64,000 nt of DNA from Planctomycetota bacterium (GCA_024276605.1 JAJRWX010000005.1:64049-128048); one strand, 5' to 3'. Positions 9,438 through 18,926 are shown, counted from the first letter of the stretch. Notes: generated by a model not told the origin, from the sequence alone. Program-made: numbers and translations.

Positions 9438-10379
9438 TTAATTTGGCATAATCAAGCAAGCGGCACCCAGTACGCCACTTTCCTCGCTGCCGGGCATCTG
9501 CATGATGCGGGGAAGTGTGAGATTTTTTTCGTCAAAGGTTTTTTCCGCCTCATGCCGCACCGCATCTATCAACATCGGCCAATGGGTCACCACACCACCG
9601 CCGAGAGTTATCACGTCAGGTTGAAATGCCCGGTTGATCGAAAACAACGCACGAACAATGGCTGACACTATCTCATCGCCAATCTTTCGAAGCCTGCTAT
9701 CCCCCTGCACAATACCTTCCTGCCATGCAGCCACGCTAGGCGCTAATCCGTGGGCTTTGGCCATAGACAATAGCGCTTTGCCGGAGGCGATGGTTTCCAA
9801 ACAACCGCGCAATCCACAGGCACAGGGAATAGCCGATTCGGTTTGATCAACTACCAGCAACCGCAAATGCTCGTAACCGATGCGCTCCAACGGTACAACC
9901 TTACCCTCTATCACGCAGCCACACGCCACACCCGTCCCCAGACGAAGATGAACTAATCGATCAGGTCTCGGTGATAACTGACAAATTTCTCCCCACGTCG
10001 CAGCATCTGCATCCGTCATAAGCGTGACGGGTAATTTTGTTTTCTGCGACAGTTCTGCACGCAGCGCAACGCCTTCCAAATAAGATACATTGATCGAACG
10101 AAGTAACGATCCCCTTGACTCATCGAGCTTGCCCGGTAACCCCATGCCAATGCCCGCCATGCGCGATCGACCACCGTGCTCGTTGCAGAGTTGGTCAATG
10201 GAATGATCCAGCCAGTCAAACAGTTGAGTAGCTGTGGTAAACGTAGACGTGGGTGTTCGGCACAGTCCGTCGAGTACGCGCATTCCTTTAATTACGCCCA
10301 CACGAATTTGCGTACCGCCGACATCAATACCAACGGCTAAGGATGGTTGCTTTAACCCGTCCGTAAAATACTCCCTCAC
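9438..10379 (-). CDS. ROK family sugar kinase
   Basis: 313 residues from a GTG at 10379. The N-terminal phosphate-binding motif is GIDVGGTQIRVGV, then GMGLPGKLDE. The ROK zinc motif CACGLRGCLETIASG sits near residue 185, and TLGGGVVTHWP lies in the second domain. ROK proteins of this type lack a DNA-binding helix-turn-helix and phosphorylate glucose, fructose, N-acetylglucosamine or similar sugars; the sugar here is unclear. It lies 21 nt downstream of the GHL10 lipoprotein gene on the same strand, which suggests joint expression and a role in handling sugars released outside the cell. Confidence 0.9.
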   Translation of the reverse strand: MREYFTDGLKQPSLAVGIDVGGTQIRVGVIKGMRVLDGLCRTPTSTFTTATQLFDWLDHSIDQLCNEHGGRSRMAGIGMGLPGKLDESRGSLLRSINVSYLEGVALRAELSQKTKLPVTLMTDADAATWGEICQLSPRPDRLVHLRLGTGVACGCVIEGKVVPLERIGYEHLRLLVVDQTESAIPCACGLRGCLETIASGKALLSMAKAHGLAPSVAAWQEGIVQGDSRLRKIGDEIVSAIVRALFSINRAFQPDVITLGGGVVTHWPMLIDAVRHEAEKTFDEKNLTLPRIMQMPGSEESGVLGAACLIMPN

Positions 10380-10400
10380 GATGTGCCTGCCCGGCAGCGC

Positions 10401-11636
10401 CTAGGGCGTTCTTAAAGCTACGGTAGTGTTGTCACTGACCGGTCGATGTAGCGTCGGCAATACACGCTGCCGTAGCGCCTGCCTGGAACCGCTTTGTTCA
10501 TTTTTTATAGGCCGCCCGCGATCATCTAAACGCTCATACAAAGAATGGTAGGCGAAAGCTGCCACGTGTTTATTGGTTAATCTAGCCAACCGAACCTGCT
10601 CGCGTACCAAGTCAGGAGATCGTTTATCAAACATCACACCCATAACAACCGGAATGCGCAAATGCATAGCCGACCACGTGTGCAATCGCCGTTGATACGT
10701 TTTCATATCGGCGGCGTAGTTCATCGGAAATACCGCATCGAGCAACCCCAGCGCAATCCAAGCACTCACGTCTTGAAAATGATGGCGCCGCGCTCGATCC
10801 GGTTGAGCACCCACCGCAGCCGTTAGCTTCACATGAGGCTTCGTCGTCTTACACATGTGACGAATATCTTTCACCAGGCGCGTCACCTGCTCACTACGCC
10901 ATCGATCCCACTGCCGGGGAGATTGCTCCGGCGTCTTGCCCGTCGCTTGTCGAAATAACAGTAACGTGAGAGGATCACGTGGATAATCCGGCACCGTCGC
11001 ACCTTTGGCATACCCCTCATTCCACTCATTGGGGAAGCGAATATAATCCATATGCAAGCCGTCAACCTCATAGCCGGACACAATCTCTCGCATTACAGCC
11101 ACCAAATACTTTCGAACTTCCGGCAAACACGGATTCAAGTTGTTATACCATCCCAGCGGTTCTCGCCGACCGCGCCCATCACGCCAAAACCAATCCGCAT
11201 GCGCATGATACAACTGCCGAGCATTGGTCGGCGGTTTATCACCGCGCCAACCGGGAACAACATTCACCCACGCATGAATAGCCATTCCACGAGAGTGAGC
11301 CTCGCGCGTGGCTATTTTCAGTGGATCAAAACCGGGATCGCGCCCGCCTAATTCGTCCGCCCAGGGTTCGAGACGGGATCGATAAAAGGCCGTGCCATTC
11401 CCTCGAACCTGAAATAAAACCGTATTAAACCCACCACGCATCGCATTATCCATAACCTTAGCGATGTCCCGTGGCGACTTATAGTCCCACCGCGTTACCC
11501 ATACCGCACGAATCGACGAATCCACTGAAAGAGTTCCCGAGTGATGTCGCGGGTTTATCTGACAACCCGACAACCCGGAAACCATCAACGCCGCGATCGT
11601 CAAACCAACCAGGTTACGCTGCGGGAGATATGTCAT
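10401..11636 (-). CDS. GHL10 family glycosyl-hydrolase-like lipoprotein
   Basis: About 411 residues when started at the ATG at 11636 (MTYLPQRNL). That start gives a normal lipoprotein signal peptide ending LMVSGLSGC. The in-frame ATG at 11663 only adds a polar stretch. The core starts IRAVWVTRWDYKSPRDI, then FNTVLFQVRGNGTAFY, IHAWVNVVPGW, YEVDGLHMDYIRFP and VFPMNYAADM, which is the (beta/alpha)8 glycosidase-like family formerly DUF187 (YngK/YddW-like). The DGLHMDYIRFP segment holds the probable catalytic acidic residues. It is expected to be membrane-anchored in the periplasm or outer membrane and to act on a polysaccharide or on peptidoglycan; the substrate is unknown. Confidence 0.88.
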   Translation of the reverse strand: MTYLPQRNLVGLTIAALMVSGLSGCQINPRHHSGTLSVDSSIRAVWVTRWDYKSPRDIAKVMDNAMRGGFNTVLFQVRGNGTAFYRSRLEPWADELGGRDPGFDPLKIATREAHSRGMAIHAWVNVVPGWRGDKPPTNARQLYHAHADWFWRDGRGRREPLGWYNNLNPCLPEVRKYLVAVMREIVSGYEVDGLHMDYIRFPNEWNEGYAKGATVPDYPRDPLTLLLFRQATGKTPEQSPRQWDRWRSEQVTRLVKDIRHMCKTTKPHVKLTAAVGAQPDRARRHHFQDVSAWIALGLLDAVFPMNYAADMKTYQRRLHTWSAMHLRIPVVMGVMFDKRSPDLVREQVRLARLTNKHVAAFAYHSLYERLDDRGRPIKNEQSGSRQALRQRVLPTLHRPVSDNTTVALRTP

Positions 11637-12373
11637 CTTTCTTCTGTTCCCTTCTGATAACACAATAAGTTCTCAACGTCGGGCATCGTTTGCCGCCCAG
11701 GCATAGCGCAGCTTAGCGCATCTTCCCAACCCCTTCAACTGCATCGGCGATGAACGCGTCATAACGCCAACCTACCCAGCGGAATAAGCACACCATATCA
11801 GAGCCGCAGGCGCGAGCCTGCGGACACACGATCAAATATACCGCGACACGGATTCCGTCACGCTTCCCGTCGTTCCAATTAGCGAGTACGGTGATCGTAC
11901 CAAGGCATTTCACGTTCTCCCTATTGATCGAAGACCTTGGTCTACAAGCTTCGCGGGTTAGGCAATTACTGCGCTGTTCATTTCCGACGCACCCCGCCAT
12001 CACGCATGCTTCCCATTCCCTCTACCAAAGTGCGATAAAAACAACTCGCATGACGACGAATAACGTCAATTATTGTGACCCAATAACTACACCCCAAACC
12101 ACGACACATCGACGGTCAGATGCGCGTGTTTGTGTGAAAATGAAAGCGGAACTGTCCAAACTTGCCCCCATAATTCGTCGATGCTAGCGCATATGGCGCC
12201 CACACTCATCTCTCGTCGTCAATGGTGAGAAAGTCTGGTCGCATGTTCGAGTGTTACGTTTTCCATACGCGGTCGGATGACATCCATACGCCCGCTATGG
12301 AGTTATGAATAGATATCAAAGGTATAAAGTGTCATTTATCTGACATAATCCGTTTTGGCAGGAGATTTCGAAG
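11637..12373. other. Long intergenic region between divergent lipoprotein genes
   Basis: About 735 nt with no gene I can support. It holds one short family C repeat (11800-11823) and the leader of the gene at 12374. A 96-codon minus-strand frame (11713-12003) overlaps the repeat and has an unusual composition, so I do not call it. Confidence 0.5.
11800..11823 (+). repeat. Short family C repeat
   Basis: CAGAGCCGCAGGCGCGAGCC TGCGG-type unit with complementary CCGCAGGC/GCCTGCGG arms. Related units lie at 17479-17513 and 25871-25923. Confidence 0.6.
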
Positions 12374-14647
12374 ATGAGAATTGGATCGAAAAACACTTGG
12401 TTCGCGTTCTCCGCGTCCACCATAGCCGCAATTGGCATCTCCGGTTGCAGTATATTTCATCCCAGCACGCTCACACCGACGGGTATGATTGTCCGCACCC
12501 ATGCCAAGCCCATCAACACGGGCTATCACGGCGATTGGGATCCTCATGCCGTACAAATCACCATGAATCGTGTGGAAGACACAACACCTGTTAGCACCAA
12601 TCAGGTATATGTAGCGACCATCACGGATAAAAATGGAAAACCGTTAGCTGGACGTCGCGTTGAATGGATGATCGCGGAAGGCGGTATCGGTGACATCGTC
12701 GAAATAGATGAAACAGGTATTAGCGATGGCCGTGGATACAAAGTCAACAATCAATATGCCATTTCGCATACGAACTTTTTCGATCATGTGTTGGATCGAG
12801 GAACGGACGACCCCTCAGACGACATCTACATCAAGGCGGGCCAAACGTGGTGTGTCATCTCGTCACCCCTTGAAGGTACAACCCACCTCACCGCCTTCGT
12901 CCCTGCTATCTACAATTGGGACAACAACAAAGTCCTAGCGGTGCACAACTGGTATGATGTAAACTGGGATACCCCCGAAACGTCGACCGATGCGACAGGA
13001 ACCTCGAATACGTTCTCGACCTATGTGTACAGACATTCCAATGGAGAGCCTCTACAGAATTACATCGTACGTTATGAAATCCTCAACGGCCCTTCCGGTA
13101 ACTTCCACAACGGTTTTGGACAAGCAGTGGAAGTACGCACCGATGTCAATGGTATCGCTACCGCCACCATCACCCAGGATTCCCCTGTCGAAGGCACCAA
13201 CGACATCAAAGTCACCATCATCCGTCCGGAAGATATTCAGTGCTGCAATAAATCGGTCAAGATTGCACAAGCGTTCACACAGGAAAACTGGATCAGTCCT
13301 AAGATTCATGTGACCAAATCCGCACCGTCACAAGTAAACTGTGGAGAACAGTTCATCATCCCCATCACTGTGTCTAACACGTCAACGGTAGACGCACACA
13401 ACGTCATGGTAAACAATCCCTTGCCAAGCGGCCTGGCTTATGTTTCCAGCTCACCAGCTGGGATGTTTACTAACGGCAATGTCAACTGGAACCTCGGCAC
13501 CCTGCCAGCCGGTAGTCAGCGGACGATTAACTTGACAGTCAGTGCAAACCCGACCGGACGATTCGGCAGCTATGCTGAAGCCAGTGCCGATCAAAATCTT
13601 TCCGATCGTGACTTCGCAGAAACCAACGTCGTTTGCCCACAACTCGCACTCACCTGCCAGGCCCCAACCCAAGTCTCTGCTTGCGATATGATCAACTACA
13701 CCATCACCGTCCACAACAACGGCACGGGTATGGCTGAAAATGTTCAGATCACTGACAAAATGGCTCAGGGACTGATCCGAACAAACGGCCAATTCGCTCA
13801 GTCGTTTAACATTGGCACGCTGTCTCCGGGTGAGTCACAAACATTCTCTATCCAAGCCAAACCGCAAAACGCCGGTACGTTCGTAAGCTCCGCCGTCGCC
13901 ACGGCCAATGGTGGTCTCATGGCAGAAGATTCTGCCACAACGATCGTCAATCAGCCACGGCTTTCCATCACTAAATCCGGTCCGGATGAGCGTTATCTAG
14001 GGCGAACCGCTCAATACGAAATCACCGTCACCAACACCGGTGATACACCAGCCATCAACACCACCATCACCGACACGGTCCCCACGGGCATGTCCTTTGT
14101 CAGTGCCAGCAACAACGGCTCTTTCAATGGCGGCCAAATTCGCTGGAACATCTCCAGCCTGGCACCTGGCGAGTCCCAGACCGTGTCGCATAAACTTCGT
14201 GCAACGGGCAGTGGTGTAGCACGCAGCACGGCCTTCGTGAAGTCACGATGCGCCGATGCTTCCACAAGCAGTGAAACCAACATCTCAGGTATTGCTGCTA
14301 TGCTCGTAGAAGTCAGAGATACTGAAGACCCCATCGAGGTTGGTGATTTTCAGATCTATGAGATCAAAGTGACGAACCAGGGATCCGCTGACTTAAACGC
14401 AATCCAGGTTGTTTGTGAATTACCTCTTGGTCAGCAGTTCGTTGAGGGCGCCGGCCCCACCAATGCCAGAAGCGCCGGGCAAAAGGTCACATTCAACCAA
14501 ATGCCAACCCTAGGACCACAGCAGCAAGCCACGTTCCGCGTAACCATCAAGGCTACGCAAAAGGGTGACGTTCGCTTCAAGGTATGGGTTACGACCGACC
14601 AGTCCCCGGAACCGGTGATGGAGACCGAAAGCACGTTCATGTACTAG
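12374..14647 (+). CDS. DUF11-repeat surface lipoprotein
   Basis: 757 residues from an ATG preceded by AGGAG at 9 nt. The signal peptide ends AIGISGCS, a lipobox. The first ~300 residues hold Ig-like segments with KNGKPLAGRRVEWMIAEGG and YRHSNGEPLQNYIVRYEI, like invasin/big-1 type domains. Residues ~310 to 757 contain four DUF11 (conserved repeat) units. Typical phrases are VSNTSTVDAHNVMVNNPLPS, TVHNNGTGMAENVQITD, VTNTGDTPAINTTITDTVP and VTNQGSADLNAIQVVCELP. Such repeats form beta-sandwich stalks in cell-surface proteins. It is probably anchored in the outer membrane and exposed. Its role is unknown; adhesion or surface structure are guesses. Confidence 0.88.
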   Translation: MRIGSKNTWFAFSASTIAAIGISGCSIFHPSTLTPTGMIVRTHAKPINTGYHGDWDPHAVQITMNRVEDTTPVSTNQVYVATITDKNGKPLAGRRVEWMIAEGGIGDIVEIDETGISDGRGYKVNNQYAISHTNFFDHVLDRGTDDPSDDIYIKAGQTWCVISSPLEGTTHLTAFVPAIYNWDNNKVLAVHNWYDVNWDTPETSTDATGTSNTFSTYVYRHSNGEPLQNYIVRYEILNGPSGNFHNGFGQAVEVRTDVNGIATATITQDSPVEGTNDIKVTIIRPEDIQCCNKSVKIAQAFTQENWISPKIHVTKSAPSQVNCGEQFIIPITVSNTSTVDAHNVMVNNPLPSGLAYVSSSPAGMFTNGNVNWNLGTLPAGSQRTINLTVSANPTGRFGSYAEASADQNLSDRDFAETNVVCPQLALTCQAPTQVSACDMINYTITVHNNGTGMAENVQITDKMAQGLIRTNGQFAQSFNIGTLSPGESQTFSIQAKPQNAGTFVSSAVATANGGLMAEDSATTIVNQPRLSITKSGPDERYLGRTAQYEITVTNTGDTPAINTTITDTVPTGMSFVSASNNGSFNGGQIRWNISSLAPGESQTVSHKLRATGSGVARSTAFVKSRCADASTSSETNISGIAAMLVEVRDTEDPIEVGDFQIYEIKVTNQGSADLNAIQVVCELPLGQQFVEGAGPTNARSAGQKVTFNQMPTLGPQQQATFRVTIKATQKGDVRFKVWVTTDQSPEPVMETESTFMY

Positions 14648-14811
14648 CGCTAAGTCGTTGATCATTTGTTGGGGGGCATGGCCAAGCGAAGCGCGGCCAT
14701 GTGCGTCCATATTAAGTGTGTCTCACGACTAACGCTACCTCGAATTTTGGGTATGAACGGGGGATGTCGGCGATGGCACCCGGCGTCCCCCAACTATTTT
14801 TTCCAACCGGT

Positions 14812-15309
14812 ATGACTGGAGACCTCAAGTTGCTACGTAACACCTGGATGCGAATCACAACAACCCTTTGTGGCGCTATGTCGCTCGTAGGCTGTACAAC
14901 ATCCCAGGTCACGTTCCAGATGTCGCAAACCCAGATCGTACGAAATCCACAGCAACAAAAAATAATCGAAGGCGTGAAGTTTGAATCTTCCGTAATAACC
15001 AAAGGTCTTGGCGGTCAACAGCTCATCTATCAGGTAACGTTACAGGACAAGGCCGGTCGCCCTATTCGTTCGCGCGACGGACGCTATCAGACCAAGGCAG
15101 GTGAGGTAGCTGCAGCGCGTAGTTTCTTCGTGCATTTTCCCCTACAAACATTCTCCAATTTGCAGGTAACGATTCCTGCCGATCAATTTGAAGTGCGCAA
15201 CAACCACCTCCCCATCACCGCGAAGGTTGGCATATACACCATCGCCGGCAACGAATTGGCCAGAAACCTTTGCCCCATCCCCGAAGCAAAATTATTAGCC
15301 ACACCATAG
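14812..15309 (+). CDS. Small lipoprotein, unknown function
   Basis: 165 residues when started at the ATG at 14812 (MTGDLKLLRN). This gives a basic n-region, a short hydrophobic core and the lipobox MSLVGC. The frame is open from 14716, but the upstream part overlaps repeat-like sequence and lacks signal-peptide character; an ATG at 14848 is another possibility. The mature part is probably beta-rich (VTLQDKAGRPIRSRDGRYQT, FSNLQVTIPADQFEV) and ends LCPIPEAKLLATP. I do not recognise a family. It follows the DUF11 lipoprotein gene on the same strand and may be a partner of it. Confidence 0.65.
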   Translation: MTGDLKLLRNTWMRITTTLCGAMSLVGCTTSQVTFQMSQTQIVRNPQQQKIIEGVKFESSVITKGLGGQQLIYQVTLQDKAGRPIRSRDGRYQTKAGEVAAARSFFVHFPLQTFSNLQVTIPADQFEVRNNHLPITAKVGIYTIAGNELARNLCPIPEAKLLATP

Positions 15310-15647
15310 CATCCCCTTCAGCACAGCAATGATCCCAAACATGGGCGAGCACCATTCCCGCTGTTGGTTGCTCCGATAACGCAGTAAATAAACCATGTAT
15401 TTTCTTCTTATGCGTTCCTTCGTCATGGCATCCTTCCATCGCCTAAATGAACGGACACATCCCCACAGTTGTGATTGATGTTGACTCTTATCGGAGTCGC
15501 GCACATCAACCAACCCATGGCAACCTCTACAAGAATAACCGTTGGTTCGATATTGATCCGCTTTGATGAGAAATGATAAGATAACGGGCCTATACTCCAA
15601 TTACGCGACCGCAAGGTACCTGCGACTATCGCGTGAGGAAGGGAAAG
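15310..15647. other. Intergenic region, no supported gene
   Basis: 338 nt upstream of the protease gene. A 101-codon minus-strand frame (15295-15600) contains SCRGCHG and could be a small zinc-binding protein, but it has no clear start signal and no recognised relatives. It would overlap the end of the lipoprotein gene. Confidence 0.4.
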
Positions 15648-17117
15648 ATGCGCACGCCGATAACCCACGGAAGATACCCAAAGTGTATCAACGGCTTCAT
15701 CTGCGCACTGTCATTATGCAGTGTGGTGATCGTCTTTTCTACATGCGCTCTCGCCGACGAGAAAAAATCAGCAATCATCCAAAACCTTCGCACCGTCGAA
15801 AAAGCATTCACCCAACTAGCTGATAAGACTCGCGTTCATGTCGTTGCCATTGTCACTTATCAATCAACCTCATCGGTTCGTGCCAACCATGAGCCGAAGG
15901 TGCTGAATCAGGGAAGCGGTTTTGTTCTCGGCGCCGAGGGTCTGATCGTCACAAATCACCACGTCATCGCCGGTGCAGCATCCATTACAGTAGTCCTAGC
16001 AGACGGTACCAGGCACATAGCCAATATCGTAGGAACTGACGATCACGCTGACTTAGCCGTGCTTAGAATTCCAGCGAGAAATCTCGCAGCAGCGCCGCTT
16101 AGCGACCTATCGCATGTCACGGTGGGCCAATGGGCATTCGTCATCGGAAATCCCTATGGACTCGCAGCCGGTGACGGACATACCTCTTTCACCGCCGGCG
16201 TCGTTTCCGGCCTTGGTCGTTCACTCGCAGGACTATTCGAAGAATATGACGACCGCTACCTCGGCAACATGATCGAAACGGACATCTACCTCAAACCCGG
16301 TTACAGCGGCGGCCCCATGTTCAATATCGACGGCGAAGTCATGGGCATCTCCGCAGCCGTAGTCACTAAAGAAAACCTCGCCCCCACCGGCTTTGCCATA
16401 CCCATCACTCAGCGAACACGACACATTCTCAAAGCGCTGAGCCAGGGTATCTCGATACAATATGGATCGATGGGCGCCTATAGCCGCACTGTCTCTAAGA
16501 AAGAAGCCATAGAGTTGGGATTGCCGCAACAAGGCGGGGCTATGATTACCAAAGTCTCCGGCGGAGGCTCCAAAAACCCCGCCGCACGAGCCGGTATCCG
16601 TCGACGTGATGTGATTACACAATTCGGCGACCGAACCATCCTCACCGCAGATGTACTGCACGATGTCGCAACATCAACCCCTATCGGTGAAGCAATAGAC
16701 ATCACGTATTACCGTAAAGGTGAGGCTCACCAAACGTCAATCATACTCATAGATCGAAAAGAATTAGCTGACGACCGTCACCGTAACAACGAATCTCGCG
16801 TCGCCGTACACATGCTCACCTGGCACGGCTGCCTACTCGTCGAAGCCACGGAGTACTATCGCGATCTGAACAACCTATCCAAAGACATACAAGGCCTATA
16901 TATCAGCCAAATCCAACCTAACACACTAGCTGCCATAAGCGGCTTAAAACCTCACATGTTCATCACCAAATACAATGAACAAAAGGTCACGACGATCAAT
17001 TCGTTTATCGAGGTAGACGATCAAGTCGCACAGGGAATCGCCCGCATTGAACTCTCAACCGGCGAAGTAATAAACGTAAGTACCACAATCTCCCAAGACA
17101 TCCTATCCACTCATTGA
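15648..17117 (+). CDS. HtrA/DegP-like serine protease with PDZ domains
   Basis: 489 residues from the ATG at 15648. AGGAAGG lies 6 nt upstream; the in-frame GTG at 15633 overlaps that site. The N-terminal signal peptide ends near TCALADEKK. The S1C protease domain has the full triad: H105 in NHHVIAGA, D135 in DHADLAVLRI and S220 in GYSGGP (Tyr replaces the usual Asn before Ser). A PDZ domain follows at about 285-370 (ITKVSGGGSKNPAARAGIRR), and a second, degenerate one at about 400-480 (ISQIQPNTLAAISGLKP). It should act in the periplasm in protein quality control, as a protease or chaperone. It is not adjacent to other stress genes. Confidence 0.9.
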   Translation: MRTPITHGRYPKCINGFICALSLCSVVIVFSTCALADEKKSAIIQNLRTVEKAFTQLADKTRVHVVAIVTYQSTSSVRANHEPKVLNQGSGFVLGAEGLIVTNHHVIAGAASITVVLADGTRHIANIVGTDDHADLAVLRIPARNLAAAPLSDLSHVTVGQWAFVIGNPYGLAAGDGHTSFTAGVVSGLGRSLAGLFEEYDDRYLGNMIETDIYLKPGYSGGPMFNIDGEVMGISAAVVTKENLAPTGFAIPITQRTRHILKALSQGISIQYGSMGAYSRTVSKKEAIELGLPQQGGAMITKVSGGGSKNPAARAGIRRRDVITQFGDRTILTADVLHDVATSTPIGEAIDITYYRKGEAHQTSIILIDRKELADDRHRNNESRVAVHMLTWHGCLLVEATEYYRDLNNLSKDIQGLYISQIQPNTLAAISGLKPHMFITKYNEQKVTTINSFIEVDDQVAQGIARIELSTGEVINVSTTISQDILSTH

Positions 17118-17150
17118 CACATTTCTGGCACCTCCATGGACCGCATAGGG

Positions 17151-17194
17151 ATGGGTGCCCCATCCTTCAGGTACTCCCGAAGGGTGGGGGATGG
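17151..17194 (+). repeat. Family B repeat, copy 1
   Basis: ATGGGTGCCCCATCC ... GGGTGGGGGATGG with a variable centre. Copies are at 17739-17777 (inverted) and 26867-26909. Confidence 0.7.
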
Positions 17195-17357
17195 ATCTTG
17201 CTTCGAAAGGTATCGTAAGTGTCACTGTCATATCACTGTCAGTGCACGGCACATCCGTCCCTCAATTGCCCTACCGGTCTTCCCTCACCTGATCCGAGCC
17301 GGTAGCGCCAGCGCCCGGTGTCTTCGGACGGTCATACACACGATGAATGATCTGAGA

Positions 17358-17425
17358 CCGTAGGGCAGGTCGTTCTTTCGCCAGAGCCCATAGGCTTTGG
17401 CGAAAGGTTGACCTGCCTGAAGTCA
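17358..17425 (+). repeat. Family A palindromic repeat, copy 3
   Basis: CCGTAGGGCAGGTCGTTCTT, hairpin arms TTTCGCCAGAG / CTTTGGCGAAA, then GGTTGACCTGCCTGAAGTCA. It is nearly identical to 2682-2745 except in the loop. Confidence 0.85.
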
Positions 17426-17478
17426 TTTGGCATGCGCTACCACCAGTCATCTGGCACCCCCTACCACCAGGATAATCG

Positions 17479-17513
17479 ATCAGAGCCGCACGGCGCCAGC
17501 CTGCGGACTGGCG
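17479..17513 (+). repeat. Short family C repeat
   Basis: CAGAGCCGCACGGCGCCAGC followed by CTGCGGACTGGCGC. Same type as 11800-11823. Confidence 0.6.
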
Positions 17514-17548
17514 CACATAAACAAGTCCACCCACGCCAAGCTGTCTGC

Positions 17549-17630
17549 GTGTCACCAGGCTTGCGCCGTGGTGCTCTGACAAACGCGTCACACGACCTAA
17601 CATCGCAACCCAAAAACAAGTCGAAGCGTG
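17549..17630 (+). repeat. Family C dispersed repeat, long copy 2
   Basis: Starts GTGTCACCAGGCTTGCGCCG and ends near GAAGCGTG. It aligns end to end with 3143-3228. Confidence 0.75.
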
Positions 17631-17636
17631 ATAATT

Positions 17637-17688
17637 AAAGGCAGGTCGTTCTTTCGCCTTAAGGCGAAAGAACGACCTGCCCTACGGG
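17637..17688. repeat. Family A copy 4, perfect 42-bp palindrome
   Basis: 17640-17660 (GGCAGGTCGTTCTTTCGCC plus TT) is followed at once by its exact reverse complement at 17661-17681, with no loop. CCTACGGG follows, as in other copies. It is the most symmetrical member of the family. Confidence 0.9.
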
Positions 17689-17738
17689 TCTTGTGTTGAT
17701 CTGTATTGTAAGTGTCACGATCATTGCACGAAACATCC

Positions 17739-17777
17739 TTCCCCCACCCTTTGCCAGTAGGCAATGGATGGGGCACC
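17739..17777 (-). repeat. Family B repeat, copy 2 (inverted)
   Basis: CCCCCACCCTTTGCC ... GGATGGGGCACC is the family B unit on the opposite strand, next to the end of prfB. Confidence 0.7.
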
Positions 17778-17812
17778 TACGCGGCCATGACGAATGTCTT
17801 GAAACTACAGAC

Positions 17813-18926
17813 TTATCTATGCCTCGCAGAAGCCCGACGGCGCAATTCCGCACTGATAAATTCCTGTATCTCACCGTCAAGCACACCTTGCGTATTCGAC
17901 GTGGTATAGGCCGTCCGTGCATCTTTCACGCGCTGTTCGGGATACAAAAAATAACTCCGAATCGCGTTACCCCAACCAATTTGCCCCTTCTCGTTATACG
18001 CCTTGGCTAGTTCACTATCCCGCTTGGCCTGCTCCATCTGGAACAACCGCGCTAAGAGCATTTTACGAGCCGTCGCACGGTTTTTGTGTTGTGATCGCTG
18101 ACTTTGACATTGCGCAATAATGTTCGTCGCCAGGTGCGTCAAGCGAACAGCCGAGGAGGTCTTATTGACATGCTGCCCACCCTTACCACTCGCGCGATAC
18201 GTATCCTCACGAACTTCTTGATCCCAATCGACCTCAATTTCGATCGTGTCCAACTCCGGCTGGACATCAACGGAAGCGAAACTCGTCTCGCGTTTCCCCT
18301 GTGCACTAAACGGTGAAATGCGCACCAGCCGATGGACGCCAATCTCGCACGACAGATACCCATACGCATAAGGCCCTTTCACCAGCAAACTACAAGACTG
18401 AATACCCGCCGCCTCACCATAACGCATCGACAATTCTTCCACGCTATACCCGTTACGCTCAAAATACCGCAAATAAAGGCGAAGCATCATCTCAGCCCAA
18501 TCACACGCATCATCCCCCCCCGTGCCCGCCTGTATATTAAAATAACAGTTACTGGCATCATTAGGGCCGGAAAGCAGCGTCAACAATTCAACCCGATCAA
18601 GGTCTCGTGCAAGTGCCGTCAATCCCTCATCAAGCTCTTCGCGTACCTCTACATCCTCGCCCTCCTGCAACAACGCAAGCATGGCATCCAATTCCTCGTG
18701 CTGCGCGGTCAGCTTGCGCACAGGATCAACCTTTGCCTTGAGTGCTTTGAGGCGTACAACGGTCGCTTGAGCGGCTTCCGAATGATCCCAAAAATTTGGC
18801 GCAGCCATCTCCTGTTCAACAGAGGCTAGCGCTTCGACTTGCGTGGGGTAGTCAAAGAGAGTCCCGGATAGCTACAATCCGGGCCGAAAGATCTTTAAGT
18901 GTAGAGGTGGGATTTTCATACAACAT
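17813..18926 (-). CDS. prfB: Peptide chain release factor 2, with programmed +1 frameshift
   Basis: The main frame (to 17813) has the class I release factor landmarks: GGQHVNKTSSAVRLTH for peptidyl-tRNA hydrolysis and SPF in LVRISPFSAQGKRETSF, the RF2 tripeptide for UGA/UAA. The frame in which this lies has its first ATG at 18808, but homology does not begin there. Upstream, a second frame starts at an ATG at 18926, reads MLYENPTSTLKDLSARIVAI and then RDSL, and hits TGA at 18854-18852 in the context CTT TGA C. A +1 slip at CTT continues as DYPTQVEALASV... straight into the main frame. This matches the N-terminus of E. coli RF2 residue for residue in length. RF2 thus controls its own synthesis. 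The cyclophilin gene lies 53 nt upstream on the same strand. Confidence 0.95.
18852..18858 (-). promoter_or_regulatory. prfB: prfB +1 frameshift site (CTT TGA C)
   Basis: On the minus strand CTT at 18857-18855 is followed by the in-frame stop TGA at 18854-18852 and then C, the classical RF2 shift site. A purine/G-rich CCGGGA just upstream may act as the weak Shine-Dalgarno-like stimulator, though it is less perfect than AGGGGG of E. coli. Confidence 0.9.

Larger units (their letters stand above)
17118..17812. other. Repeat-rich intergenic region
   Basis: 695 nt between the convergent protease and prfB genes. No gene was seen. At least six repeat units from families A, B and C are packed here and listed separately. 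GTAAGTGTCAC also recurs at 17214 and 17709. Confidence 0.6.

Noticed and set aside
11713-12003. 96-codon minus-strand frame as a small gene
   Set aside because: It overlaps a dispersed repeat, has no ribosome site and has a Cys/Arg-rich composition typical of chance frames.
15295-15600. 101-codon minus-strand frame with CxxC
   Set aside because: No start signal, overlap with the end of the upstream lipoprotein gene and no recognised family; kept only as a note.
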